In this document: positions 1-6,868 of the stretch, one piece after another
Layout: each line of letters opens with the position of its first letter
Position numbering within the stretch: position 1 is the first letter of the stretch
DNA from: PNAI01 sp964575715
Lineage (GTDB): Bacteria; Pseudomonadota; Alphaproteobacteria; Rhizobiales; Xanthobacteraceae
Assembly: GCA_964575715.1 (NCBI GenBank)
Contig: CAZNSG010000317.1
Span: 1 to 9,847 of the forward strand
Direction of reading: 5' to 3'
Length of the DNA stretch: 9,847 bases
The notes under the pieces: generated by a model
The model's database searches: none
Told to the model about the DNA's origin: nothing
What the model saw: only the letters and a program-made list of their open reading frames with translations
Position numbers and translations under genes: made by a program

Positions 1-69
1 TGAGGTTGACGACACCTCGATCTTCAAGACAGGACGCCTCGTCCGCTATCGACGATCTCACCTCCGGTT

Positions 70-121
70 ACCGCGCTCGCGGTCGGGCTACCCGCGCAGC
101 GGGCTATCGCGCAGCGATTTT
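70..121 (+). repeat. Three consecutive GC-rich hairpins, last followed by TTTT
   Basis: Three perfect short inverted repeats follow each other: ACCGCG/CGCGGT with a 2-nt loop (70-83), CCCGC/GCGGG with loop GCA (91-103) and ATCGC/GCGAT with loop GCA (106-118). The last runs into TTTT (118-121), so it could act as a weak intrinsic terminator for something upstream of the window. The similar loops of the second and third hairpins suggest local duplication. Function is inferred only. Confidence 0.4.
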
Positions 122-128
122 GTGCTTT

Positions 129-141
129 GGCACTTTGCGAC
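129..141 (+). repeat. Dispersed repeat core, copy A
   Basis: GGCACTTTGCGAC occurs here, again exactly at 3738-3750, and with one change at 8605-8617, always on the plus strand and always between genes. Copies A and C share further downstream similarity (ATTTAT, then a CCGG and later GAAGCG), so the repeat is longer than the core. I take it as a dispersed intergenic repeat of the kind common in Bradyrhizobium-like genomes. Confidence 0.6.
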
Positions 142-231
142 AGACCGCATTTATATGACCGGCCGTCGCTTTTGGATCGAAGCGGAAATGGACTGAGGGG
201 CCGAACCGGCCGATTCTGTCGTGAATGACCC

Positions 232-389
232 TGGCTGTGTGAAAACGTCTAATCTGCGGAGATGACTAGAATGGTCTTTCTCATACCGACTGAAATTGAC
301 CGCGCTTGAGAAATTTATCCACGCCAATCGCGGTCCGAGGCAAATTTTATTCTATTGGTTTTGCGCGCCACCACGTTTTCACACAACCA
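232..389. repeat. MITE-like element with 17-bp terminal inverted repeats
   Basis: TGGCTGTGTGAAAACGT at 232-248 and its reverse complement at 373-389 match at 16 of 17 positions. The 124 bp between them contain no gene and are AT-richer than the surroundings. GACCC lies directly before the left arm (227-231) and again one base after the right arm (391-395), as a 5-bp target duplication would. No transposase is present, so if mobile it would depend on a partner in trans. The arms could instead be two copies of an ordinary dispersed repeat in opposite orientation. Confidence 0.45.
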
Positions 390-479
390 AGACCCGAAGC
401 GGACATCGTCGAAACGCTACTCGATGACCACGTCGGCGTGGAACGAGGCATGAAAACTTCATGACGGGAACCGCCGGCA

Positions 480-1925
480 TCATTTCGCGCCCGATTCGAC
501 GATCGGTTGAGCGATGATCCAAAGGCTGAGGATGGTGTAGCCGACCATCAAGACGAGCATCGGGTATTGGCTGCGACGCGCTGCGCCCGCATCATTAAAT
601 ACGGTAAAGGCGGTAAGGTGAGCAACCCATACCGCGACGATGTGACCAGTGACGATCGCGATGACGGAAAGATACCAGATCAACTTTGCGTCGACGATGC
701 CAATGTCGATCCGATAGAGCGTAGTGCCGAACAGGTCCCATCCGTAGCCGAATGGATCAGATGCCAGTGGAATGATGAACTGACCTGCGACCATGAACAA
801 CGAGAAATAGTGCGAGAGATGGTAGGCGATTGAAATCGGGACGAGCGAGAGCACGAACAACCCAGCTAGCTCTGGGACGCTCGATCCAGCGACGCGCGCC
901 ATCATTGCGACAACGCCGAGATAAAGCCCCGCCAACGCTACTGGGCCAGCAATGAGCAGTGCCGACATCAGAAACATGTAGACCGTGGTGTTTACCCCAA
1001 CACCATCGCGGCCGGCGAAAAACTCGACTGCGGCGGCCCACAGCGGTGTCTCCATGATGCCGTCGACCGTCACGGTCGCCAGCATTAGTAAGGTAAATGC
1101 GGTCATCGATGGAGCGAGCGGCTCGCGTGGCAATAATCCTGCGGCATAGGGACGAAGAGCCCAATGCCAGCGCCCATTTTTGGTGAAGTGCAGCGGGGCG
1201 AAACGGCCGAACAAATCGAACGCAATGGAAAATGCTTCGCCGTTTTTGAGCCAGGTTTCCCGCCCGAATAAGATGATACCTGTCCAGGTGAGACTGGAAT
1301 AAACTGCAACCGCGATGGCGACATTCAGCGGTACGTCGCGGGCGGGCGCGACGAGTTCGAGCCAAGCAAACAAGAGAAAGAGTGCGCTAGCCGGCCAAGC
1401 GCCGAGCCAAGCCGGATAGGACAATCGCAGCGATAGAGCCTGGGTCCATGGGCGTGCCAGCAACTCAGCAAAGCCAAAAGCCGCGCTCCAAGGATTGATC
1501 AATACCCAAACATTGCCGACGAACGCCGACAGAAAACTCAATCCAACCCACCAAATGACCCAGACGGCGACGGGCGCAACGTTCTTGAACGTGCTCGGAT
1601 TGCCAAAAAATCCGGCCGCGACGATCAGTGTCAGTATCCCGACGCCAAAAATCTGGCAGCACACCACAATTACGTTGGGAATAGTACCACGGGCGAATGT
1701 GGCGTCGGAGAGTTTGCGGCGCCCGCCATCATGCCGCAAAAACAGTGCAAGGATCACGAACGAGACAGCAACCGCCGCGCCGGCAGCCACGAGAAAAAAC
1801 CCCAGCGGCAGCGGTAAGTCGTAGCGCCGGGCAAGGGCGTGAGCGTGCGTCTCGCTGTTAAGCGCCGCCAATGCAATAAACGCCGCTGTTATACGCGTTG
1901 CCGGGTGCACCATGTAGCGCAACAT
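480..1925 (-). CDS. Polytopic membrane protein, function unknown
   Basis: This 481-residue protein has roughly ten to twelve hydrophobic segments, so it is an integral inner-membrane protein. The N-terminus (residues 1-30, ending HAHA) looks like a signal or first membrane segment, followed by the motif RRYDLPLPLGFFL (33-45) that leads into a membrane helix. Histidines sit in hydrophobic surroundings late in the protein: H369 and H372 (YHLSHYF), H428 and H436. I recall similar proteins with an RYDLPLPL start in many proteobacteria, sometimes labelled fenitrothion hydrolase in databases; that name should not be trusted as a function. The chosen start ATG has GGTAGG five bases upstream. The gene begins 6 bp after the stop of the cupredoxin gene, so the two are very probably cotranscribed and translated in sequence. 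The paired histidines could bind haem or metal, but nothing proves it. Confidence 0.88.
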   Translation of the reverse strand: MLRYMVHPATRITAAFIALAALNSETHAHALARRYDLPLPLGFFLVAAGAAVAVSFVILALFLRHDGGRRKLSDATFARGTIPNVIVVCCQIFGVGILTLIVAAGFFGNPSTFKNVAPVAVWVIWWVGLSFLSAFVGNVWVLINPWSAAFGFAELLARPWTQALSLRLSYPAWLGAWPASALFLLFAWLELVAPARDVPLNVAIAVAVYSSLTWTGIILFGRETWLKNGEAFSIAFDLFGRFAPLHFTKNGRWHWALRPYAAGLLPREPLAPSMTAFTLLMLATVTVDGIMETPLWAAAVEFFAGRDGVGVNTTVYMFLMSALLIAGPVALAGLYLGVVAMMARVAGSSVPELAGLFVLSLVPISIAYHLSHYFSLFMVAGQFIIPLASDPFGYGWDLFGTTLYRIDIGIVDAKLIWYLSVIAIVTGHIVAVWVAHLTAFTVFNDAGAARRSQYPMLVLMVGYTILSLWIIAQPIVESGAK

Positions 1926-1931
1926 TCGTGC

Positions 1932-2333
1932 CTACCGTGGGTGCACTTCGACGTAGAGCAGTACCGCGTGACGTCCCGCGTCACCACCGTGTGCTTCGAT
2001 TGGGAAACGACCGGTTGCTCGCGCCTTAAACGACATGGTTTGCGGCTTCCCGGGGTCAACGGTCATTTCGATGTCGTAGCCATGCAGATGAAGCACAGTG
2101 CGGCGGTCAGCGGACCAATTGAGCTCGACCATATCGTTGCGCCGGACCCGGATGATTTTGGAACTGTCAGCGGCAAGACGACCGTTTTCGAGCCGCAACT
2201 CGAAGCGTCGGGTATTTTCGCCGGCGCTCTGCCCCATGCCGGTTCCAGCACCCGTGACCAAGACGGCTGCCGCCATACAAATAATCAAAACCAATCTTGA
2301 AACGCACTTGCTCGGTCGGCCAGTGCTGATCAT
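1932..2333 (-). CDS. Secreted cupredoxin-fold protein lacking a type-1 Cys ligand
   Basis: The product has 133 residues. A hydrophobic stretch at about residues 12-32 after a basic N-terminus is a signal peptide or membrane anchor, so the rest should lie in the periplasm. Residues 44-131 read as a small beta-sandwich of the cupredoxin_1/EfeO-like kind, with VLHLHGYD (80-87), TGRFPIEAHG (107-116) and a final LLYVEVHP strand. Histidines 82, 84, 115, 122 and 131 are present, but the mature part has no cysteine, so a classical blue-copper centre is excluded; another His/Met site for copper or iron remains possible. The frame is open up to base 2513, but I start at 2333: the ATG there has GGAG eight bases upstream and precedes the signal peptide, whereas the longer form would run into the divergent gene. 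It is the first gene of a two-gene unit with the membrane protein. Confidence 0.82.
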   Translation of the reverse strand: MISTGRPSKCVSRLVLIICMAAAVLVTGAGTGMGQSAGENTRRFELRLENGRLAADSSKIIRVRRNDMVELNWSADRRTVLHLHGYDIEMTVDPGKPQTMSFKARATGRFPIEAHGGDAGRHAVLLYVEVHPR

Positions 2334-2346
2334 CAATGGCACTCCA

Positions 2347-2374
2347 TTTACTGGCTGCCGCAAACGTATATACT
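2347..2374 (+). promoter_or_regulatory. Candidate sigma-70-like promoter of the beta-propeller gene
   Basis: TTTACT (2347-2352) and TATACT (2369-2374) are separated by 16 bases, giving 4/6 and 5/6 matches to the usual -35 and -10 hexamers. Transcription would start near 2381, about 50 bases before the ATG at 2434 and directly beside the palindrome at 2386-2397. I could not pick a matching promoter for the opposite strand. Confidence 0.4.
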
Positions 2375-2380
2375 TTCTTT

Positions 2381-2428
2381 GCACGCTGGATATCCAGAGA
2401 GGTATCGCACGCGGCATATCCAGGGAGG
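2381..2428. promoter_or_regulatory. Perfect palindrome and duplicated unit over the leader (candidate operator)
   Basis: CTGGATATCCAG at 2386-2397 is a perfect 12-bp palindrome. A 22-bp unit containing most of it (2381-2402) is repeated 26 bp later (2407-2428) at 19 of 22 positions. The second copy ends in CAGGGAGG, which is the ribosome site of the propeller gene (five bases before its ATG). A regulator bound here would sit at the predicted transcription start and could affect both divergent units. No regulator gene lies in the window. Confidence 0.45.
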
Positions 2429-2433
2429 CTACC

Positions 2434-3615
2434 ATGAAGCGGATAGTTATTGTCGCGGTTGCGATCGCGAGTTTTGCATGGCCATGCGCCGGCAATGCTG
2501 AAATCCTCGCCATGCTTAACTACGAGAGCAAATCTGCAGACTCTCTTAAGGCGTTCAAATCACCGGTACCCGGACAGACCCGGCAGGAAGGAATCGCCAT
2601 CATCGACGTCGATCCCAATTCTCCCAATTTCCGCAAGATCGTCGAGACCATTCCGTTGCCGCCCGATCTCGTAGCACACCACATCTTCTACAACCGCAAT
2701 TCATCGAAGGCCTATATCACCGCACTCGGCAAGGCCGAGCTACGCGTGATCGACATGTCCAAGCGACCGTTCACGGTAACAAAAACGGTGGCGGTGCCCG
2801 ACTGCCAAGTCGGCGAGAATGTGGTGTTCTCCAAGGATAACAAGCGCTGGTTTCTTACTTGCATGGGTTCGTCCAAGCTAATTGTAGGCGATGCAACCAC
2901 CGATCAACCAATGCAGACCATCAGCTTGACTAACCCGTATCCTCACGGCATTGCCATTCATGACCGTATCGATCGTATCCTTGTCACCAGCACGGTGCGG
3001 GCAAGCGACCTCGGCGACGCCGGCGAAAATATCACCGTGGTCGAAGCCAGCACCGGAAAAGTGCTTTCGTCGCTCAAGGTCTCGACCAAGTCGTCGCCTG
3101 CGCGCGAAGCTCCGGTCGAAATTTTGTTCGTGCCGGGTGCCAACCCGCCGGTTGCCTACATCACCAACATGTTTGGCGGTAGCCTGTGGACGGCGACATG
3201 GGATCCGAAAAAGAAGGATTTTGTGGCAGCACCCGCCTTTGACTTCGCAACAGTCAAAGCCAGCATGCCACTCGAAATATATTTTAACCGCAAGTCGGAT
3301 CGTCTTTACGTGACAACAGCCAAGCCGGGGCACCTGCATATATTCGATATTAGCAAGGACCCTCGTAAGCCCAAACTCATCAAATCGATCGCAACCGCCG
3401 AAGGTGCGCACCACGTCGCCTTCACCAAGGACGAGAAGTTAGCGTTCGTGCAGAACTCGTTGCTTAATCTGCCCGGCATGAGCGACGGCTCGATCACAAT
3501 CATCAACCTTACTAAAGGAGAGGTGATCGGTTCAGTCGATACGCTGAAGGATCAGGGCTTCAACCCAAATAGCATGGTGCTTCTGCCGAAGTGGAACCAC
3601 CCCGCTGGCCACTGA
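2434..3615 (+). CDS. Secreted YVTN-family beta-propeller protein
   Basis: The 393-residue product begins with a signal peptide (basic MKRI, hydrophobic core, probable cleavage after GNA near residue 22), so it is exported. The rest is a repeat of about 45-50 residues, recognisable as seven blades by short strands of the type x-I/V-hydrophobic followed by a turn and YIT/LVT/YVT/FVQ strands, as in YVTN/lactonase-like propellers. The residue opening each inner strand is often a possible metal ligand: H83, N129, H171, E229, E281, H327 (and N379/S380 in the last), with a second histidine beside two of them (H82, H326). Methanethiol oxidase/SBP56 and nitrous oxide reductase propellers bind copper through such residues; similarity to them here is inference. 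The frame is open from 2098, but the ATG at 2434 has AGGGAGG five bases upstream and starts the signal peptide. It is divergent from the cupredoxin-membrane protein pair. Confidence 0.87.
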   Translation: MKRIVIVAVAIASFAWPCAGNAEILAMLNYESKSADSLKAFKSPVPGQTRQEGIAIIDVDPNSPNFRKIVETIPLPPDLVAHHIFYNRNSSKAYITALGKAELRVIDMSKRPFTVTKTVAVPDCQVGENVVFSKDNKRWFLTCMGSSKLIVGDATTDQPMQTISLTNPYPHGIAIHDRIDRILVTSTVRASDLGDAGENITVVEASTGKVLSSLKVSTKSSPAREAPVEILFVPGANPPVAYITNMFGGSLWTATWDPKKKDFVAAPAFDFATVKASMPLEIYFNRKSDRLYVTTAKPGHLHIFDISKDPRKPKLIKSIATAEGAHHVAFTKDEKLAFVQNSLLNLPGMSDGSITIINLTKGEVIGSVDTLKDQGFNPNSMVLLPKWNHPAGH

Positions 3616-3623
3616 ACGAAAAT

Positions 3624-3661
3624 CTTCTCCCCTCCCCCCCCCCATTTCGGAAGGGGGGAAG
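3624..3661. terminator. Terminator-like hairpin with ten-C run
   Basis: Starting 8 bases after the propeller stop, CTTCTCCCCTCCC (3624-3636) can pair with GGAAGGGGGGAAG (3649-3661) over 13 positions with one wobble and one mismatch; the loop is 12 nt. It is followed by AATTT on the plus strand and by ATTTTC on the minus strand, so the tail is weak in both directions. The left arm and loop include ten consecutive C (3634-3643), which is prone to slippage and miscounting. Position and shape favour a terminator of the propeller gene. Confidence 0.45.
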
Positions 3662-3737
3662 AATTTAGCATGTTCTCGTCAGCGCCCGAGACAAAGAGTT
3701 TGGGTAGCCGCAGAACGGTACCGTAGAGTCGGCTTGT

Positions 3738-3750
3738 GGCACTTTGCGAC
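3738..3750 (+). repeat. Dispersed repeat core, copy B
   Basis: GGCACTTTGCGAC is identical to the core at 129-141. The sequence after it differs from copies A and C, so this copy is shorter or more decayed. Confidence 0.55.
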
Positions 3751-3947
3751 ATGATGATTTGGCAGCCGATTGTCGGCTAACCGAGCAAAACCGGAAAGTC
3801 GGACTACGATTTTTACTCAGTAGGGCTGAGAGAGCTTTGTGCAGGCCATTTTCAGTGTCGAGTTAAGCCCCGTGAGACTCATTGCGAATAGGCGAACCTC
3901 TATGCTCTTATTGCCCGAGGTGGTGTCGTAAGCGCTGCGGCACCCGG

Positions 3948-3960
3948 TCGATTTGATCGA
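3948..3960. promoter_or_regulatory. Small inverted repeat before dctP (possible operator)
   Basis: TCGAT-TTG-ATCGA is a perfect 5-bp inverted repeat with a 3-bp centre, ending 26 bases before the dctP ATG. Position fits an operator for the TRAP operon, but the site is short and could arise by chance. Confidence 0.25.
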
Positions 3961-3986
3961 AGCCTAAGCGCGCGGGAGGGGACAAA

Positions 3987-4955
3987 ATGCGTGTTCGTCT
4001 TTCCACTATAATGACTGTGATGGCGCTGTCGGTTTCAGCGCACGCCGCAAGCACACAGGAAATCACGCTCAAGGGCATCACATCGTTCGCCGAGAAGACT
4101 TTCTATTCGCGCGGCTTCGAGCGGTTCATCGAAAAAGTGAATGCCGATGGCAAAGGCGTGATCCAAATCAATTACATCGGCGGACCGAAGGCGATGCCGC
4201 CGTTCGAAGTCGGCAACGCGCTCAAGACCGGCGTCGTCGATATTGCCAACGTGACCGGCGCGTTCTACACCAACCTGATGCCCGAGGCGGACGCTTGGAA
4301 GCTGACCGAGCGCCCGATGGCGGAAATCCGCAAGAACGGTGGATACGCCTACATGGCCAAGATTTACGAGCAGAAGCTAAATTCAATCCTGCTCGCGCGG
4401 CATATCGACAACAATCCGTTCCACATTTATCTCAACAAGCCGATTACCGCGGTCGATCTCACCGGCCTTAAATTGCGCATCACGCCGGTCTACCGCGACT
4501 TCTTCCAGGCGCTTGGCGCCACGGTAGTGCAAACTGCGCCGGGCGAGGTCTACACCGCGCTTGAACGCGGCGTGGTCGATGGTTACGGCTGGCCGATCAC
4601 CGGAATCTTCGATCTCGGCTGGCACGAGAAAACGAAATACCGCGTTGATCCTGGCTTCTACAGCGCGGAAGTCAGTATCGTGATCAACAAGGCGACCTGG
4701 GAAAAGCTCAACCCCGCGCAGAAGAAGGTGATCGCCGACGTCTCTGCCTGGCTCGAAGCGCAGGCTCCGCAAACGGTTAAGGAAAACGAGGCGGACATTG
4801 CCAAACAGAAGGCCGCCGGAATCCAGGTGATCGAGTTCAAAGGGGCCGAGGGCGCAGCCTTCCGCAGCAAGGCCTATGAGACCGGCTGGGCCGGTGTTCT
4901 CAAGCAGAGCCCGGAGCACGGCGCCAAGTTGCGCGAGTTCTTCGCCAAGAAGTAA
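3987..4955 (+). CDS. dctP: TRAP transporter substrate-binding protein DctP
   Basis: The 322-residue product is the periplasmic binding protein of a TRAP importer. A signal peptide covers residues 1-20 (probable cleavage SAHA/AS). The body follows the DctP family: an early strand ITLKGITSFAEKTF, the region GNALKTGVVDIANVTGAFY (76-94), the ligand-site strand LKLR (161-164, with R164 at the position of the arginine that usually salt-bridges a substrate carboxylate), and GEVYTALERGVVDGYGWP (186-203), a strongly conserved family block. The substrate is therefore likely an organic acid, but its identity cannot be read. GGGAGGGG lies about six bases before the ATG. The gene is first in dctP-dctQ-dctM-TPP enzyme, and its length is normal for the family. 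Confidence 0.93.
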   Translation: MRVRLSTIMTVMALSVSAHAASTQEITLKGITSFAEKTFYSRGFERFIEKVNADGKGVIQINYIGGPKAMPPFEVGNALKTGVVDIANVTGAFYTNLMPEADAWKLTERPMAEIRKNGGYAYMAKIYEQKLNSILLARHIDNNPFHIYLNKPITAVDLTGLKLRITPVYRDFFQALGATVVQTAPGEVYTALERGVVDGYGWPITGIFDLGWHEKTKYRVDPGFYSAEVSIVINKATWEKLNPAQKKVIADVSAWLEAQAPQTVKENEADIAKQKAAGIQVIEFKGAEGAAFRSKAYETGWAGVLKQSPEHGAKLREFFAKK

Positions 4956-4986
4956 GCGCGCCGGACGCATACGCGGGGCGAGGGAG

Positions 4987-5502
4987 ATGGAACGCATATC
5001 CAGGGCCTTTGGCCGCGTTCTTGACGGCATGATGCTGGCCGCGTGCCTGCTTCTGCTTTCCATGACGTTGCTGATCGGCGCCGACGTGGCTTCAAGGAAT
5101 TTTGGCGCCGGCGGCATCGCGTGGAGCAACGAGGTTTCCGAGAACATCCTTTATCTGCTCACGCTGTTTTCAGCGCCCTGGCTGCTCCGCCAGGGCCAGC
5201 ACATCCGTGTCGACATTCTGCTGCGTATCATACCGCCCCGCATTGGCTGGCTGCTCGAATGGCTGAGCGACACGATCGGGCTCGGCTGCGCGCTCTATTT
5301 CGTCTGGTACGGCTTGAAAGTGGTTTCGGCCAGCTATCTCGCCGGCGCGATGTCGATCAAGACCTTGGTGACCCCCGAATGGTGGCTGCTAGCGTTCCTG
5401 CCTTTGGCCTTACTGCTTCTGGCGATAGAGTTCATCTTCCGCATGCAACGGCTGAGTCGTGCCGAGCGCGCGCCGCGCATGGATGCGGTGTCCGCGTCGT
5501 GA
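4987..5502 (+). CDS. dctQ: TRAP transporter small permease DctQ
   Basis: This 171-residue protein has four hydrophobic segments (about 14-33, 52-66, 89-110 and 130-153), as expected of the small TRAP membrane subunit (PF04290). The family signature is clear: a helix followed by ADVASRNF (32-39), then W46, E49 and E52 in WSNEVSEN and RQGQHIRVDI (68-77). It should associate with DctM and the binding protein in the inner membrane. I start at ATG 4987, 31 bases after the dctP stop; the frame is open from 4876, but that part overlaps the end of dctP and reads unlike the family. The sequence before the ATG is GA-rich (GCGAGGGAG), with the best GGAG-like run unusually close to the start codon, so translation may depend partly on dctP. 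Confidence 0.9.
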   Translation: MERISRAFGRVLDGMMLAACLLLLSMTLLIGADVASRNFGAGGIAWSNEVSENILYLLTLFSAPWLLRQGQHIRVDILLRIIPPRIGWLLEWLSDTIGLGCALYFVWYGLKVVSASYLAGAMSIKTLVTPEWWLLAFLPLALLLLAIEFIFRMQRLSRAERAPRMDAVSAS

Positions 5503-5539
5503 CGGGGCCGCGCGCGAATACCGCACGGGTGCTCTGATC

Positions 5540-6868
5540 ATGGTCTCGGCACTCTCCTGGCAATTCGCCGCGCTACTGTTGCTTGGCGGATCCACGGTGC
5601 TGCTGTTCATCGGCATGCCGGTGGCACTGTCTTTCGTTGCGATCAATATCATTGGGGCATGGCTGTTCCTCGGAGGCGAAGCCGGGCTCGCGCAGATCGT
5701 GCGCAACAGTGTCGTATCCGTGATGAATTTTTCCCTGACGCCGATCCCACTTTTCATCCTGATGGGTGAAATCCTTTTCCACACCGGCATCGCAATCAAA
5801 GTCATCGATGGGATCGAGCGGTTGATCAAACAGGTTCCTGGCCGGCTTGCGGTCGTGGCGGTGGTGGCGGGTACGGTCTTCTCCGCAATCTCGGGCTCAA
5901 CCATCGCGACGACCGCCATGCTCGGCTCGCTGATGCTCCCCATCATGCTGGCACGCGGCTATCACCCGACCATGGCGACCGGGCCGATCATGGCGATCGG
6001 CGCCGTTGACATGCTGATCCCGCCCTCGGCGCTCACCGTGTTGCTGGGCAGCCTGTCGGGCATCTCCATATCCAAGCTTCTGATCGGCGGCGTCGTGCCC
6101 GGGCTCATGCTCTCGGTCGCGTTCGTCGCCTATATCATGGTGCGCGTGCGGATTACGCCTTCGCTCGCCCCGCCGACGCCGATCGAAGCGCGGGCGGGCT
6201 GGGAAAACTGGCGCCTGCTCGCGCTCTACGTGTTGCCGCTCGTCTTCATCTTCGCTGTGGTGGTCGGCGCGATGTCGGGCGGGTTTGCGACGCCGACCGA
6301 GTCGGCCGCACTCGGCGCAATCGCCACCATGGCGCTCGCCGGCATCTATGGCGCACTCAACCTCGATGCCTTGATGAAATCGCTCAAAGGTACGGTCGCA
6401 ATCACCGGAATGATCCTGTTTATCATCCTCGGCGCCACCACCTTCTCTCAGATTCTGAGCTTCTCCGGGGCGACCGACGGGTTGGTCTCGGCCATCCTCG
6501 GGCAGGGCCTGTCGCCGCTCGCCCTGGTGGCGTTGATGATGCTCACCTTGATATTTCTGGGCATCTTTGTCGACCAAGTCAGCATGATGCTGATCACGCT
6601 CCCGGTCTTTATGCCATTGGTACAGAAACTCGGCATCGATCCAATCTGGTTTGGTGTGCTGTTCCTCATCTGCATGCAGCTCGGGCTACTCCTGCCGCCG
6701 CATGGGTTACTGCTCATGACCATGCGCGGCGTTGCCCCGCCCGAGGTAACAATCGCGCATATCTTTCAGGCGGTGGTGCCCTATGTGATCATGAGCATGC
6801 TGCTGCTCGGACTGCTTTTGCTGCTTCCGGATATCGCGACGTGGCTGCCGAACATGCTCATCGGATGA
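5540..6868 (+). CDS. dctM: TRAP transporter large permease DctM
   Basis: The 442-residue product is the large TRAP membrane subunit, which carries the transport path and uses a sodium or proton gradient. It has about a dozen hydrophobic helices. Family blocks are visible: ISGSTIATTAMLGSLMLP (117-134), IPPSALTVLLG (160-170), GGFATPTESAALGA (247-260), and near the end FVDQVSMMLITLPVFMPL (343-360) with LGLLLPPHGLLL (381-392). The residues before IPPS read GAVDML rather than the GTLGxL I associate with many family members, which may mark a subgroup. The start at 5540, 37 bases after the dctQ stop, gives a normal DctM N-terminus; an upstream ATG at 5459 would overlap dctQ and add an Arg-rich stretch. 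No strong ribosome site precedes 5540. Its stop overlaps the next start codon. Confidence 0.93.
   Translation: MVSALSWQFAALLLLGGSTVLLFIGMPVALSFVAINIIGAWLFLGGEAGLAQIVRNSVVSVMNFSLTPIPLFILMGEILFHTGIAIKVIDGIERLIKQVPGRLAVVAVVAGTVFSAISGSTIATTAMLGSLMLPIMLARGYHPTMATGPIMAIGAVDMLIPPSALTVLLGSLSGISISKLLIGGVVPGLMLSVAFVAYIMVRVRITPSLAPPTPIEARAGWENWRLLALYVLPLVFIFAVVVGAMSGGFATPTESAALGAIATMALAGIYGALNLDALMKSLKGTVAITGMILFIILGATTFSQILSFSGATDGLVSAILGQGLSPLALVALMMLTLIFLGIFVDQVSMMLITLPVFMPLVQKLGIDPIWFGVLFLICMQLGLLLPPHGLLLMTMRGVAPPEVTIAHIFQAVVPYVIMSMLLLGLLLLLPDIATWLPNMLIG

Larger units (their letters stand above)
1..479. other. Gene-free left flank with repeats and hairpins
   Basis: I see no convincing gene here. 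The frame starting at base 2 is open from the window edge to a TGA at 194-196 and could be the tail of an upstream gene, but its peptide is Arg/Ser-rich, matches nothing I recognise, and its second half lies in a dispersed repeat. The stretch holds three short GC-rich palindromes (70-118), a repeat core (129-141), an inverted-repeat element (232-389) and an AT-richer patch near 300-365. A 6-bp hairpin with a 3-nt loop at 449-463 lies just beyond the stop of the minus-strand membrane-protein gene; without a T-run it is a poor terminator. Confidence 0.6.
3665..3986. other. Gene-free spacer upstream of the TRAP operon
   Basis: No gene is supported here. It holds repeat core B (3738-3750), a hairpin AGCCGA-TTG-TCGGCT (3764-3778), a weaker one CTCAG/CTGAG (3816-3830) and a small inverted repeat next to dctP (3948-3960). 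I could not find a promoter with acceptable -35 and -10 spacing; TATGCT at 3901-3906 is a possible -10 without a clear -35. Confidence 0.5.

Noticed and set aside
2..196. Open frame from the left edge to a TGA at 194-196
   Set aside because: About 64 codons, Arg/Ser-rich and unrecognised; its second half overlaps a dispersed repeat. It could be a gene tail but there is no support within the window.
1839..2300. Plus-strand frame of 153 codons across the cupredoxin gene
   Set aside because: Lies opposite the cupredoxin and the start of the membrane protein, both of which have proper domains and ribosome sites; the plus-strand peptide resembles nothing.
2098..2433. N-terminal extension of the propeller gene
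   Set aside because: It would precede the signal peptide and overlap the cupredoxin gene; the ATG at 2434 has a strong ribosome site.
4383..5147. Minus-strand frame of 254 codons
   Set aside because: It is the complement of dctP and dctQ, whose families are clear; long antisense frames are common in high-GC DNA.
5897..6577. Minus-strand frame of 226 codons rich in Arg, His, Asp and Glu
   Set aside because: This charged composition is the usual reverse image of a membrane-protein gene, here dctM.
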